From contig JAZOTM010000024.1 of the NCBI GenBank assembly GCA_045657625.1, positions 1-57,191 on the forward strand: a stretch of DNA of 57,191 bases, in the 5' to 3' direction. Position 1 is the stretch's first letter. The number at the start of each line of letters is the position of its first letter. Below the pieces are notes generated by a model. That model saw only the letters and a list, made by a program, of their open reading frames with translations, ran no database searches and was not told where the DNA came from. Both the position numbers and the translations under genes were made by a program. This document shows positions 1 through 8,423 of the stretch, one piece after another. The stretch comes from JAZOTM01 sp045657625. GTDB lineage: Bacteria; Bacillota; Clostridia; Lachnospirales; Lachnospiraceae.

Positions 1-291
1 AAATTTTACTCGGAAAAATAGAATAAAAAAGAAAAAAGAACATCCTTCTTATGTTAAGGTATTAATTACTCAAAAAAATACTTCAAAGAAAGGGTGTTCT
101 TTTTATGCAAACAATTATAGACTATATGGCCGAGGAATTCAACAAAAAATTGAGCAAAAGTTAGCAGAGCTGGAAATATCCTAATTCGATCTTTCTTTCG
201 ATTTTAGGACAAATGATGTAGAATGAATAAGCAAATATCTTAATCAAATCTGAAGGATGATTCTATTCTATTTTTTCCGAGAACATTTTTA
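1..291 (+). mobile_element. Decayed insertion-sequence fragment with inverted ends
   Basis: The two ends carry a matching inverted motif. CTCGGAAAAATAGAATA near 9-26 is mirrored by TATTCTATTTTTTCCGAG near 265-283, with one extra A. Between them, an ATG at 104 opens a short reading frame (MQTIIDYMAEEF...) that continues only after a one-base shift as QQKIEQKLAELEIS and then stops. This looks like the amino end of a transposase whose body has been deleted. ISLre2/UPF0236 is a possible family, but that is a guess from memory. A smaller inverted repeat (GAACATCCTTCTT with AAGAAAGGGTGTTC, about 37-102) precedes the ATG. The left edge may extend beyond the window. Confidence 0.4.
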
Positions 292-316
292 CGCTGCCGA
301 ATTGGTATAGAAAGAG

Positions 317-345
317 ATGACAAAATCCAAAAAAGAGGCTATAAT
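317..345 (+). promoter_or_regulatory. Promoter of the aminotransferase gene
   Basis: A -35-like ATGACA at 317-322 is followed, after a 17-bp spacer, by a perfect TATAAT at 340-345, about 39 bp before the start codon. It lies just outside the right end of the insertion-sequence remnant. Confidence 0.55.
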
Positions 346-383
346 GCAATTTAGTGATTTAAAGTACTAGAGAGGTTGCCGGG

Positions 384-1574
384 ATGGTTATTTCAAAAAA
401 TATGGAAACTCTGGTTGCAGGAAGTTCTACAATCAGAAAATTATTTGAAGAGGGGTTGCTCCTTGCGAAGGAAGTCGGTGCAGAGAATGTCTATGATTTT
501 AGTTTGGGAAATCCGGCAGCGCCTGTTTCAGAAGAAGTGACAGAAGCAATTCAGCAGATTCTGGAAGAAAAATCGGGAATGTATGTACATGGATATATGA
601 AAAATGCAGGATTCGATGAGGTCCGCGAGAATGTAGCGAAGCATTTGAATCGTCGGTTTCAAATGAATTATTCTGCAGAGGATATTTTGATGACGGTTGG
701 AGCAGCGGGTGCCATGAATTGCGTATTTCGCGCTTTGTTAAATTACGAAGATGAGGTAATTACCTTTGCTCCCTACTTTGGGGAATATCGTAGCTATGTA
801 TCGAATTATGGTGGAAATTTAGTTGTAGTTCCGGCAAAATTAGATGACTTCGATTTAAATTTAGAGCAATTAGATGAAAAAATAAATGAAAAAACCCGTT
901 GTATTATTATCAATAATCCCAATAACCCTTCGGGAAAAATTTTCCCAAGAGAAACTTTAGAAGTGCTGGGAAAAATCATTGCGAAGGCAGAGAAACGAAT
1001 TGGACATCCTATTTATGTGATTGCGGATGAGCCTTATCGCGAACTTGTTTATGATGATTATGAAGTGCCTTTTATTCCTTCGATTATCAAGAATAGTATT
1101 TATATTTATTCTTTCAGTAAGACCTTATCTCTTCCGGGGGAACGTATTGGATATATGGCTTTGAGCAAAGACATGGATAGTTATGATGAAATGATCAATG
1201 CGATGGCTGTTGCAAATCGTTGTATTGGGTATATTAACGCACCATCCTTGTTTCAGTTGGTTGTTTCACGTTGTTTAGATGTTGGTGTGAACTTGGAATT
1301 TTATAATCGCAATCGTCAGTTGTTGTTTGATGGGTTAAAGAAATTGGGATTTGAGATGGTGGAACCACAAGGTGCATTTTACTTGTTGTTGAAATCACCG
1401 ATGGAGGATGAAGCGGAATTTGCGGCCTTAGCGAAAAAGCATCATATCATTTTAGTGTCTACCAAGACCTTCGGATGTCCGGGCTATGTGAGATTGGCTT
1501 ACTGTGTAGATTATAAAATGATTGAACGGTCCATGCCGGCGTTTGCGGCTTTGGCAGCAGATTGTGGATTGTAA
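384..1574 (+). CDS. PLP-dependent class I/II aminotransferase (aspartate aminotransferase-like)
   Basis: This 396-residue cytoplasmic protein is a fold-type I aminotransferase, transferring an amino group from an amino acid to a 2-oxo acid through pyridoxal phosphate. The visible signature is complete: the NNPNNPSGK segment, the ADEPYREL aspartate-containing loop, and SFSKTLSLPGERIGY with the Schiff-base lysine at about residue 246. Length matches the family. The start at 384 follows AGAGAGG; an in-frame ATG at 402 is possible. It is a single-gene unit with its own promoter and a terminator at 1602-1641, unrelated to the sugar locus that follows. The exact substrate (aspartate, alanine or aromatic) cannot be read from the sequence. 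Confidence 0.88.
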   Translation: MVISKNMETLVAGSSTIRKLFEEGLLLAKEVGAENVYDFSLGNPAAPVSEEVTEAIQQILEEKSGMYVHGYMKNAGFDEVRENVAKHLNRRFQMNYSAEDILMTVGAAGAMNCVFRALLNYEDEVITFAPYFGEYRSYVSNYGGNLVVVPAKLDDFDLNLEQLDEKINEKTRCIIINNPNNPSGKIFPRETLEVLGKIIAKAEKRIGHPIYVIADEPYRELVYDDYEVPFIPSIIKNSIYIYSFSKTLSLPGERIGYMALSKDMDSYDEMINAMAVANRCIGYINAPSLFQLVVSRCLDVGVNLEFYNRNRQLLFDGLKKLGFEMVEPQGAFYLLLKSPMEDEAEFAALAKKHHIILVSTKTFGCPGYVRLAYCVDYKMIERSMPAFAALAADCGL

Positions 1575-1601
1575 AAGATGAAATAAAAAATGATGGATTA
1601 T

Positions 1602-1641
1602 GAACCCTCTTTACTGGAAGAATTCAGTAGAGAGGGTTTTT
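1602..1641 (+). terminator. Intrinsic terminator after the aminotransferase
   Basis: AACCCTCTTTACTG pairs with a downstream CAGTAGAGAGGGTT arm and is followed by a short T run, 28 bp after the aminotransferase stop codon. Confidence 0.8.
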
Positions 1642-1642
1642 G

Positions 1643-1687
1643 CTTTGTACAAGAAAGCGGTTTTGTACAAGTGAAAGAACGGTTTTG
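1643..1687 (+). promoter_or_regulatory. Repeated TTTGTACAAG operator upstream of the two-component genes
   Basis: TTTGTACAAG occurs at 1644-1653 and again at 1662-1671, so the copies start 18 bp apart. The second lies within CGGTTTTGTACAAGTGA (1658-1674). A degenerate third CGGTTTTGG follows at about 1679. The same 17-mer recurs exactly at 5121-5137 before the sugar-binding protein gene. Both regions also share TGAAAAAAGA and ACCATAGA further downstream. It is inferred to be the binding site of the adjacent AraC-type response regulator, which would make the regulator operon self-controlled. Confidence 0.55.
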
Positions 1688-1786
1688 GTCATTAAGAAAT
1701 TCGTGAAAAAAGAGGATATTTTATGTAGATACCATAGAGGAAAAGGAGAATTTTCGTTACAATAGTAAGGAATGAAATGACATCAC

Positions 1787-3532
1787 ATGGGGTTATTATA
1801 TATGGTGGAAAAACAAAAAGATAAGATTAGGGGACTTACGTTTCAAAATAAAATATTTTTCTTGTTTTTATTTTTTGCAATTGTATTAATGGGGGCAACC
1901 GGCCTTGGATTAGATTATATGTATGCAATTTATAGTAAAGAACTTTATGATAAATCTTTACAAAATTTAAATTATTATGTCTTAGACGTGAATGATTCTA
2001 TTGCAGGTTATGATGCACTTACAAAGGAAATGATACTGGATGATAATATTCAGGAATGTTTGAGTGAAATGAGTGAGTTGGATACAAATTCACAAGAATA
2101 TAAGCTGTGTGTAAATAAGCTTAGAAATTTACTGTATTATGAGATTATTACTTATGATTACATAAAATCCTTTGTTTTCTTAAATGAAGATGAACTCATA
2201 TTACAACTTAGAAGTAGTGGGACAGATATTCCAACAGATATATATAGTGCATGTTTGGAATTGTGCCATGAAGCTAAGGGTGGATATGTATCTATAAATC
2301 CATCGGAAGATTATAATTATTTGGTTTGTAGTAGAGATGTTTTGGAGTTAAAAGATGTTTCTTTAGATTATTTAGGAACTATTGTGTTTTCTGTGGATTT
2401 AACTGCGATGATTGCTAGCCAAACCGCAGAAACTGAGAGTAATGGGATGTCTTTAGCTGTTTATGCAGATGAACAGGTGGTTTTTCAACATGAAGAAATG
2501 TTGGATTTATCAGAAATCACTCTGGAGGGAACGAGTGGATATAAGATTGTAAAACAAAATGGAGAACGATATTTTGTTTGCTATCAAAAGGATACAGAAA
2601 CGGAGTTGACTTATGTCAATGCAGCGCTGTATTCAAAAGCTTATGCAAGACTAGGCATGATAAGAAATCTTATGATTCTTTTTTATGCAGGGGTAGTTTG
2701 TATATTACTGTTTGTAACACGACGTACGGTCGTGATATTGTTTCATCCGGTTAAAAAATTAGTGGCATCTATGAAAAAAGCGGAAAGCGGAGAATTCAAA
2801 GAAGCGCGTATTATGTTGGACACAAAATATCCAAGCGATGAGATTGGAATGGTAATCGATGAATTTAAATCTATGCTTGAGCAATTAGAACAATTGATTT
2901 ATGAAAATTATGAAAAGCAAATATTGATCAAAGATACAAATTATAAGATGTTGTTGTCCCAGATTAATGCGCATTTTATTTATAATACGTTAAACACGAT
3001 TTCGCTTATGGTTCGGTTGGGAAAAAATGCGGAAGCGGCTCAAATGATTGTCTCTTTAGGAGATTTGTTACGGGCATCCTTGTCAAAAGATCCAATGGCA
3101 TCGATTGAAGAAGAAGCAAATACGGCAATGCAGTATATGAAGATTCAAAAGTATCGTTATCAGGATAAAATAGATTTTCGATTAGAGGTAGATGAGAATC
3201 TTAAGGAATTTATGATTCCACGGTTGGTTTTGCAACCAATCATTGAGAATGCTGTGTTATATGGAGTGGAGACAGTAGAAGAACAAATTTTAATTCATTG
3301 TAAGGTTTGGGAAGAAACGGATTCTATTAAAATTTCGATTCAAGACTCCGGTCCGGGAATGTCAGAAAGTGTATTATCACAGCTACGAGACGGTACCATT
3401 GTTCCGAAGGGACATGGAATTGGAATCGCGAATATCCGTGAACGTTTGGCTATGACTTTTGAAAAGGTTGTTTTTGAAATCAATAGTGTTTTGGGAGAAG
3501 GTACAACCGTTTTAATTCAGATAGGGAAGTAG
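1787..3532 (+). CDS. YesM-type sensor histidine kinase
   Basis: This membrane sensor kinase should autophosphorylate on histidine and pass the phosphate to the regulator encoded next door. The order is: transmembrane segment (about residues 24-46), extracytoplasmic sensor region of about 240 residues, second transmembrane segment (about 290-312), HAMP-like linker, then a His_kinase domain with NAHFIYNTLNTISL (His at about 396). The ATPase lobe follows with QPIIENAVLYG, DSGPGMS and GHGIGIANIRERL. This layout is that of the LytS/YesM class, which typically senses sugars or their binding proteins. The start at 1787 is the longest choice; an in-frame ATG at 1802 preceded by GGGG is equally plausible. 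The gene ends 6 bp before the response regulator. Confidence 0.9.
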   Translation: MGLLYMVEKQKDKIRGLTFQNKIFFLFLFFAIVLMGATGLGLDYMYAIYSKELYDKSLQNLNYYVLDVNDSIAGYDALTKEMILDDNIQECLSEMSELDTNSQEYKLCVNKLRNLLYYEIITYDYIKSFVFLNEDELILQLRSSGTDIPTDIYSACLELCHEAKGGYVSINPSEDYNYLVCSRDVLELKDVSLDYLGTIVFSVDLTAMIASQTAETESNGMSLAVYADEQVVFQHEEMLDLSEITLEGTSGYKIVKQNGERYFVCYQKDTETELTYVNAALYSKAYARLGMIRNLMILFYAGVVCILLFVTRRTVVILFHPVKKLVASMKKAESGEFKEARIMLDTKYPSDEIGMVIDEFKSMLEQLEQLIYENYEKQILIKDTNYKMLLSQINAHFIYNTLNTISLMVRLGKNAEAAQMIVSLGDLLRASLSKDPMASIEEEANTAMQYMKIQKYRYQDKIDFRLEVDENLKEFMIPRLVLQPIIENAVLYGVETVEEQILIHCKVWEETDSIKISIQDSGPGMSESVLSQLRDGTIVPKGHGIGIANIRERLAMTFEKVVFEINSVLGEGTTVLIQIGK

Positions 3533-3538
3533 GAAGTT

Positions 3539-5041
3539 ATGTATAAAGTTTTATTAGTAGATGATGAAGCAATTGAATTAGAGGGCCTGGAAAAACTGGT
3601 CCCTTGGGAGAATTTACAGGCAGAGGTAATTGGAAATGCCTCAAATGGAGAAAAAGCATATGAATTGATTGAAAAAGAGGTCCCGGATATTGTTATTACA
3701 GATATACAGATGCCAATTATGACGGGAATCGAATTACTGGAAAAGACCAGAAAGACATACCCACAGGTTGAATTTATTATTTTATCGGGTTATGGAGAGT
3801 ATGAATATACCAGTAGGGCTATGTTGGAAGGAGTACGACACTACGTTTTAAAACCGTTTGATGAAGAGAAAATTGTATCTGCAGTAGAACATGTCATTGA
3901 GAATATAGAGATACAAAAAAAGGAAGAAAATAGAAAAGCGGTAGAAACTATACAGAATCGAAAAATGAAGACAAAGGCAGTACAGCAAGTTTTTCGGGAA
4001 GCTTTGCTGGAAAGAGATTTTGTGGAAGAGACAGGCAGAAAACTATCGACTATTTTGGAAATGGAAAATACGAATTTCCGAATTTTGTTATTGAATAAAA
4101 AACGGCCATTTGATAATTTGGAAATTTTTTCGACGGTGAATATTTTAAATGAGTTGTTTGAAATGAATGGAATGGAACAAGGAATTTGTGCATTTACTTC
4201 TTTGAAGGGGGAAATGGTTATATTGATAAAAGCGGTTCCATTGGATTTGATAAAGGAAATGGTTTCTCAGCTTCAAGAGAAAATGCTACTGCTTATAAAA
4301 GAACAAATCAAGGCTTCTTTAAGCGGGTTGTGTGATTATGCACATCTGCAGATGTGTTATTTGGAGGCAAGAGAACTACTAGACTTCATTCTGGTTGAAC
4401 CACGCATTTCCTTTATTTCGCCGGAAGAAGGAACAGGGGAAGAAGGAACCGCGCAAATAATTGATTATCAGGGATTCCATTCGTGTCATGAATATGCAGA
4501 TTTATTGTTCCGTACTTATTTATTTTTACTTAAGATGGATTTGGAAAAAAAGAGCCAAGAAGAAAAAATGGTGTTTGCAGAGAAACTGATTCATATTTTT
4601 GATAGAAACAAAATAAGGATTGAAAATATCGCCAATAATGAAGAACTGTTTGAATTTATTGTAAAAAAACTGTCACCGTATATGAATCAAGGAATTGATG
4701 AAAAAGAGTTTGAAAAAGACTGCGATATGTTGAAAATTATGTATTTAAACATGAAGAATGTGGATTTTAACTTGAAATATATGGCAAAAAACATCTTATT
4801 TATGAGTGAGGATTATGTTGGGAAACGTTTTCAAAAGAGATGGGGATCCAAGTTTACCAAATATTTACAAGAAACAAGAATTAAATTAGCCGGTGAATTA
4901 ATTGCATTTCAACCGGAGTGTCGCTTAACGGATGTAGCAGTTTTAACAGGTTTTGCTGAGGATGGACAGTATTTTTCAAGATTATTTAAAAAGGTTATGG
5001 GAATCGCACCTAGTGATTACAAACAAAATATTTTAACTTAA
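3539..5041 (+). CDS. YesN-type response regulator with AraC DNA-binding domain
   Basis: The protein is a cytoplasmic transcription factor of 500 residues. An amino-terminal receiver domain shows the acidic pair Asp8-Asp9, the phosphorylation site Asp55 in TDIQMP and Lys105 in LKPF. A long central linker follows. The carboxy end (about 395-500) has the two helix-turn-helix units of the AraC family, ending FSRLFKKVMGIAPSDYK. A good ribosome site (TAGGAAG) sits at the junction with the kinase gene, so the two are co-transcribed. By family and position it most likely activates the sugar operon starting at 5225; the shared 17-bp motif in both promoters is a candidate target. Confidence 0.92.
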   Translation: MYKVLLVDDEAIELEGLEKLVPWENLQAEVIGNASNGEKAYELIEKEVPDIVITDIQMPIMTGIELLEKTRKTYPQVEFIILSGYGEYEYTSRAMLEGVRHYVLKPFDEEKIVSAVEHVIENIEIQKKEENRKAVETIQNRKMKTKAVQQVFREALLERDFVEETGRKLSTILEMENTNFRILLLNKKRPFDNLEIFSTVNILNELFEMNGMEQGICAFTSLKGEMVILIKAVPLDLIKEMVSQLQEKMLLLIKEQIKASLSGLCDYAHLQMCYLEARELLDFILVEPRISFISPEEGTGEEGTAQIIDYQGFHSCHEYADLLFRTYLFLLKMDLEKKSQEEKMVFAEKLIHIFDRNKIRIENIANNEELFEFIVKKLSPYMNQGIDEKEFEKDCDMLKIMYLNMKNVDFNLKYMAKNILFMSEDYVGKRFQKRWGSKFTKYLQETRIKLAGELIAFQPECRLTDVAVLTGFAEDGQYFSRLFKKVMGIAPSDYKQNILT

Positions 5042-5062
5042 TCGAAGAAATCAGAAGTCATG

Positions 5063-5087
5063 AGAGGGAGCAATGCTCCCTCTTTTG
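5063..5087 (+). terminator. Intrinsic terminator after the response regulator
   Basis: GAGGGAG and CTCCCTC pair across a five-base loop and are followed by TTTTG, ending the two-component transcript. Confidence 0.75.
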
Positions 5088-5095
5088 TTTCGGCG

Positions 5096-5105
5096 GAAAC
5101 GTTTC
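5096..5105 (+). promoter_or_regulatory. Possible catabolite-responsive (cre-like) palindrome
   Basis: GAAACGTTTC is a perfect 10-bp palindrome in the promoter region of the sugar operon, with the AAACGTTT core typical of LacI/CcpA-family operators. The flanks match a cre consensus only in part, so the assignment is tentative. Confidence 0.3.
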
Positions 5106-5120
5106 TTGGATATAAAAAAA

Positions 5121-5194
5121 CGGTTTTGTACAAGTGAGACTTCGGATTCATCCATTCTATATATGAAAAAAGAAGCGCATAATACAACCATAGA
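5121..5194 (+). promoter_or_regulatory. Promoter region of the glycan operon with second copy of the 17-bp motif
   Basis: CGGTTTTGTACAAGTGA at 5121-5137 is identical to 1658-1674. Downstream, TGAAAAAAGA, a -10-like CATAAT (about 5178-5183) and ACCATAGA (5187-5194) follow in the same order as in the regulator's own promoter. The motif lies about 40-60 bp upstream of the presumed -10, where an AraC-type activator usually binds. Confidence 0.5.
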
Positions 5195-5224
5195 AAAACA
5201 ACAAGAGTTGAAAGGAGAATAGGG

Positions 5225-6565
5225 ATGAAAAGTTCAGCAAAAAAAATTGTAGCATCATTGCTGGCAGGGGTTATGGCTATGAGTGCAATGGCCTGTGGAA
5301 CAAGTGATGATTCTACTAGCGAAGCACAAGCAAGTGAGACTTCCTCAGATGAGGAACAGGTAACGATTTCCATCGCTTGGTGGGGAGGCGATTCCAGACA
5401 TGAATTAACACAGGAGGTTTTGGATTTGTACACAGAGTTGCATCCAAATGTAACTTTTGAAACGAGTCCATCCGGATGGGATGGATATTTTGAAAGCTTG
5501 TCTACACAGGCTGCATCCGGAACTATGCCTGATATTGTACAGATGGATTATTTATATATTTCCACTTATGCAAATAATGGAACCTTGGCAGATTTGGGAC
5601 CATATATAGAAAATGGTACGATTGATACTTCAAATATTGACGAGAGTCTTTTGGCGTCAGGACAAATTGGAGATAGCATGGCAGGATTAGTTATTTCCAC
5701 TTCGGTATTGTCAGTTTCTTACAATCCGACGGTATTAGCGGAAGCCGGAATTGAAACACCTACTACTGATTGGACATGGTCTGATTTTGCTGATTATTGT
5801 GAAGCAATTCATGAGACAACAGGAGGATTTGGTGCAACTTTTGATCCTGTTGCAGATACGAATATTTTTAACTATTGGGTAAGGGAAAATGGAGGACAGT
5901 TGTTCTCAGATGATCAAACTACTTTGGGATATGATGATGATCAAATTTTTGTAGATTATGTAAATTATTGGAAAGATTTAATGGATGAAGGGGCATTTCC
6001 AAATCCGGATCAATTATCTTCTATCTTAGAAGCTGGAGATACAGGTCTTCCAATTGTTACGGATGAAGCAGGATTCCAGTGTGGATGGAGTAATTACCCT
6101 ACGATTGTTAGTGAAGTGAATGATTCATTGGAATTGATTACACCGCCAAATGCTGATGATGATCAGGGAGATGGATTATGGCTGAAACCCGGAATGTTCT
6201 TCTCTATTACGGAAACATCAGAGGTAAAAGATGAGGCAGCAGAATTTTTGAATTGGTTTGTAAATTCTACGGAAGCAGCAGAAATTTTGGGTACTGATAG
6301 AGGTACACCGGTTTCATCAGAAATTCGTGATTACTTGAAGGAAAATGGAAGTTTATCTGAAAAGCAGCAGGAAATGTTTGATTATGTGGATATTGCTGCA
6401 GAGGTGGCTGGTGAGACCCCGGCACCGGATCCGGAGGGAATTTCTGAGGTTAATGCAGCATTAAAGGATGCAGCAGTTTCTGTATTCTATGGTACTTCCA
6501 CAGCAGAAGAAGCTGCGGCAACGTTTAGAGAAACAGCAAATGAAATTTTAGCTAGAAACAATTAA
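5225..6565 (+). CDS. Extracellular solute-binding lipoprotein (family 1, CUT1 sugar ABC transporter)
   Basis: This is the ligand-capturing lipoprotein of the sugar ABC transporter, anchored on the outer face of the membrane. A basic start and hydrophobic stretch lead to the lipobox SAMAC, with the lipidated cysteine at residue 24. A Ser/Thr/Glu-rich spacer and a bacterial SBP_1 fold of usual length (446 residues) follow. The two adjacent permeases confirm the role. A terminator-like hairpin directly after the gene probably gives it more transcript than the permeases. Given the downstream enzymes, the ligand is probably an oligosaccharide carrying glucuronic acid; that is inference. Confidence 0.9.
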   Translation: MKSSAKKIVASLLAGVMAMSAMACGTSDDSTSEAQASETSSDEEQVTISIAWWGGDSRHELTQEVLDLYTELHPNVTFETSPSGWDGYFESLSTQAASGTMPDIVQMDYLYISTYANNGTLADLGPYIENGTIDTSNIDESLLASGQIGDSMAGLVISTSVLSVSYNPTVLAEAGIETPTTDWTWSDFADYCEAIHETTGGFGATFDPVADTNIFNYWVRENGGQLFSDDQTTLGYDDDQIFVDYVNYWKDLMDEGAFPNPDQLSSILEAGDTGLPIVTDEAGFQCGWSNYPTIVSEVNDSLELITPPNADDDQGDGLWLKPGMFFSITETSEVKDEAAEFLNWFVNSTEAAEILGTDRGTPVSSEIRDYLKENGSLSEKQQEMFDYVDIAAEVAGETPAPDPEGISEVNAALKDAAVSVFYGTSTAEEAAATFRETANEILARNN

Positions 6566-6583
6566 AAATGTAAAAAATGAAGG

Positions 6584-6614
6584 ATGGAGGAAGGAAAACT
6601 TCCTCCATTTTTTT
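6584..6614 (+). terminator. Attenuating hairpin between binding protein and permeases
   Basis: A perfect 10-bp stem, ATGGAGGAAG (6584-6593) with CTTCCTCCAT (6599-6608), has a GAAAA loop and a run of seven T. Since the operon continues, it probably acts as a partial terminator that keeps binding protein in excess over permease. Confidence 0.8.
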
Positions 6615-6626
6615 GAGAGGTTGGTT

Positions 6627-7538
6627 ATGAAAGCAAAAACAAAAAAAATAGGGTTTGATAATAAAGAAGATAACGTTTTAGGGTATTTATTGTTGACGCC
6701 TTGGTTATTAGGATTTCTCTTGATGTGGTTTATTCCTATGTTGGCATCTATTTATTACTCCTTTACTGATTTCAATATGTTAAAGGCACCTACTTTTATT
6801 GGACTAGAAAATTATATTCGTGCATTTACTAAGGATAGTTTATTTTGGCAGTCTTTAAAGGTGACTTTCAGTTATGTGTTGTTGGTGGTTCCTTTGCGAT
6901 TGGCTTTCGCACTGTTTGTGGCAAATCTTTTAAATAAAAAGCACAAAATGTTAGGACTCTATAGAACCTTGTATTATGTTCCGTCCATTATTGGGGGAAG
7001 TGTAGCAGTATCAATTGTATGGAAACAGGTATTTGGTGCATCCGGTGTAGTGATGACTTTGTTAAATGCTTTGGGCATAGAACAGGGAACGTCATTTTTG
7101 GGAAATCCCAAAACAGCATTGTTTATCATCGTGTTAATGGGTGTATGGCAGTTTGGTTCATCGATGTTGATCTTTTTATCGGCGTTGAAACAGATACCGG
7201 TTTCTTTGTATGAGGCAGCCTATATGGATGGCGCAGGGAAAATAAAAACATTTTGGAAAGTTACAATTCCACAGTTAACGCCAACCATTTTCTTTAATTT
7301 GATTTTGCAGATTATAAATGGATTCCGCATGTTCACAGAAAGTTATGTCATTACGGATGGGGGACCTTTGAATTCTACGTTGTCATATGTATATTACATG
7401 TACCAGCGTGCATTTAATTATTTTGATATGGGATATAGTTGTGCGTTAGCTTGGATTTTGGTTTTTATTATTGCGATTTTTACGGTGTTGCTTTTTAAGA
7501 CACAGAAGTTTTGGGTTTATTATGCAGGAGAGGAGTAA
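6627..7538 (+). CDS. Sugar ABC transporter permease, first subunit (UgpA/LplB type)
   Basis: This 303-residue integral membrane protein has about six hydrophobic segments and the permease loop YEAAYMDGAGKIKTFWKVTIPQL, the EAA motif that contacts the ATPase. The start is set at ATG 6627 because GAGAGG lies six bases upstream; an upstream in-frame TTG at 6621 would overlap that site. It forms the membrane channel with the next gene. No ATPase gene is present in the operon, so it presumably uses a shared MsmK-type ATPase encoded elsewhere, as is common for this transporter class in Firmicutes. Confidence 0.9.
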   Translation: MKAKTKKIGFDNKEDNVLGYLLLTPWLLGFLLMWFIPMLASIYYSFTDFNMLKAPTFIGLENYIRAFTKDSLFWQSLKVTFSYVLLVVPLRLAFALFVANLLNKKHKMLGLYRTLYYVPSIIGGSVAVSIVWKQVFGASGVVMTLLNALGIEQGTSFLGNPKTALFIIVLMGVWQFGSSMLIFLSALKQIPVSLYEAAYMDGAGKIKTFWKVTIPQLTPTIFFNLILQIINGFRMFTESYVITDGGPLNSTLSYVYYMYQRAFNYFDMGYSCALAWILVFIIAIFTVLLFKTQKFWVYYAGEE

Positions 7539-7540
7539 AA

Positions 7541-8398
7541 ATGAAGTTAGGATTTAAAGCAAAAAAAAGAAAAGATGCAATCTTATTTCACACAGGGGCA
7601 ATTATACTTGGATTTTTTATGATATATCCGTTGCTATGGCTTGTTATGAGCTCTTTTAAAAGTAATAGAACCATGTTTACAAATACTTATTCCTTGATAC
7701 CGGAGGAATGGGATGTGATTCAGAATTATTTGAGTGGTTTTGATGGAATTGCCGGAGTATCTTTTTGGAAATTTATGGGGAATTCTTTCATTGTCACAGT
7801 GATAGGAATGTTAGGTGCAGTGGTTACATCTTTGTTAGCGGCCTATGCATTTGCAAGAATTAAATTCAAGGGTTCTAATTTTTGGTTTGGCTGCGTCATG
7901 ATGACAATGATGATTCCAGCGCAAGTTATGGTGGTTCCACAGTATATTATTTTGCGTAAATTACATTTGACGGATACGTTGGTATCTATGATATTACCCT
8001 GGTTTTTTGGTGGTGCCTTTTTTATTTTTTTGATGGTTCAGTTTTTTAAAGGAATCCCAAGAGAGTTGGATGAAGCAGCATTTATTGATGGATGTGGAAA
8101 ATTTCAGGTATTGATTTATATTTTGCTTCCTATTGTAAAACCAGCAATTATTAATGCAGCGATTTTTGCATTCTACTGGATTTGGCAGGATTTCTTCCAA
8201 CCGTTGATTTTTATGAATACAACATCGAAATTTACAATTCCATTGGCATTAAATATGTTTACGGATCCTACGACTTATAGCAATTATGGAGGTTTGTTTG
8301 CAATGTCTGTGGTTTCATTATTGCCGGTAATGGTTTTCTTTATTATTTTTCAAAGATATTTAGTAGATGGTATTGCTATGGATGGTATCAAAGGATAG
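7541..8398 (+). CDS. Sugar ABC transporter permease, second subunit (UgpE/YtcP type)
   Basis: This is the second channel subunit, 285 residues with six hydrophobic segments and the EAA loop LDEAAFIDGCGKFQVLIYILLPIVKP. The ATG at 7541 is 2 bp after the first permease stop and is preceded by AGGAGAGGAG, so it is preferred to the in-frame TTG at 7511. The carboxy end (FQRYLVDGIAMDGIKG) is typical of this subunit. Co-translated with its partner; same inferred glycan substrate. Confidence 0.9.
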   Translation: MKLGFKAKKRKDAILFHTGAIILGFFMIYPLLWLVMSSFKSNRTMFTNTYSLIPEEWDVIQNYLSGFDGIAGVSFWKFMGNSFIVTVIGMLGAVVTSLLAAYAFARIKFKGSNFWFGCVMMTMMIPAQVMVVPQYIILRKLHLTDTLVSMILPWFFGGAFFIFLMVQFFKGIPRELDEAAFIDGCGKFQVLIYILLPIVKPAIINAAIFAFYWIWQDFFQPLIFMNTTSKFTIPLALNMFTDPTTYSNYGGLFAMSVVSLLPVMVFFIIFQRYLVDGIAMDGIKG

Positions 8399-8423
8399 AG
8401 AGTTCGTGGGGAGGTTCAAATCT

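Noticed and set aside
5038..5433. Reverse-strand reading frame over the terminator and binding-protein start
   Set aside because: It lies antisense to the signal peptide of the binding protein and spans a clear terminator and promoter; no family features.
7019..7213. Short forward frame inside the first permease gene
   Set aside because: Alternate-frame shadow within conserved permease sequence.
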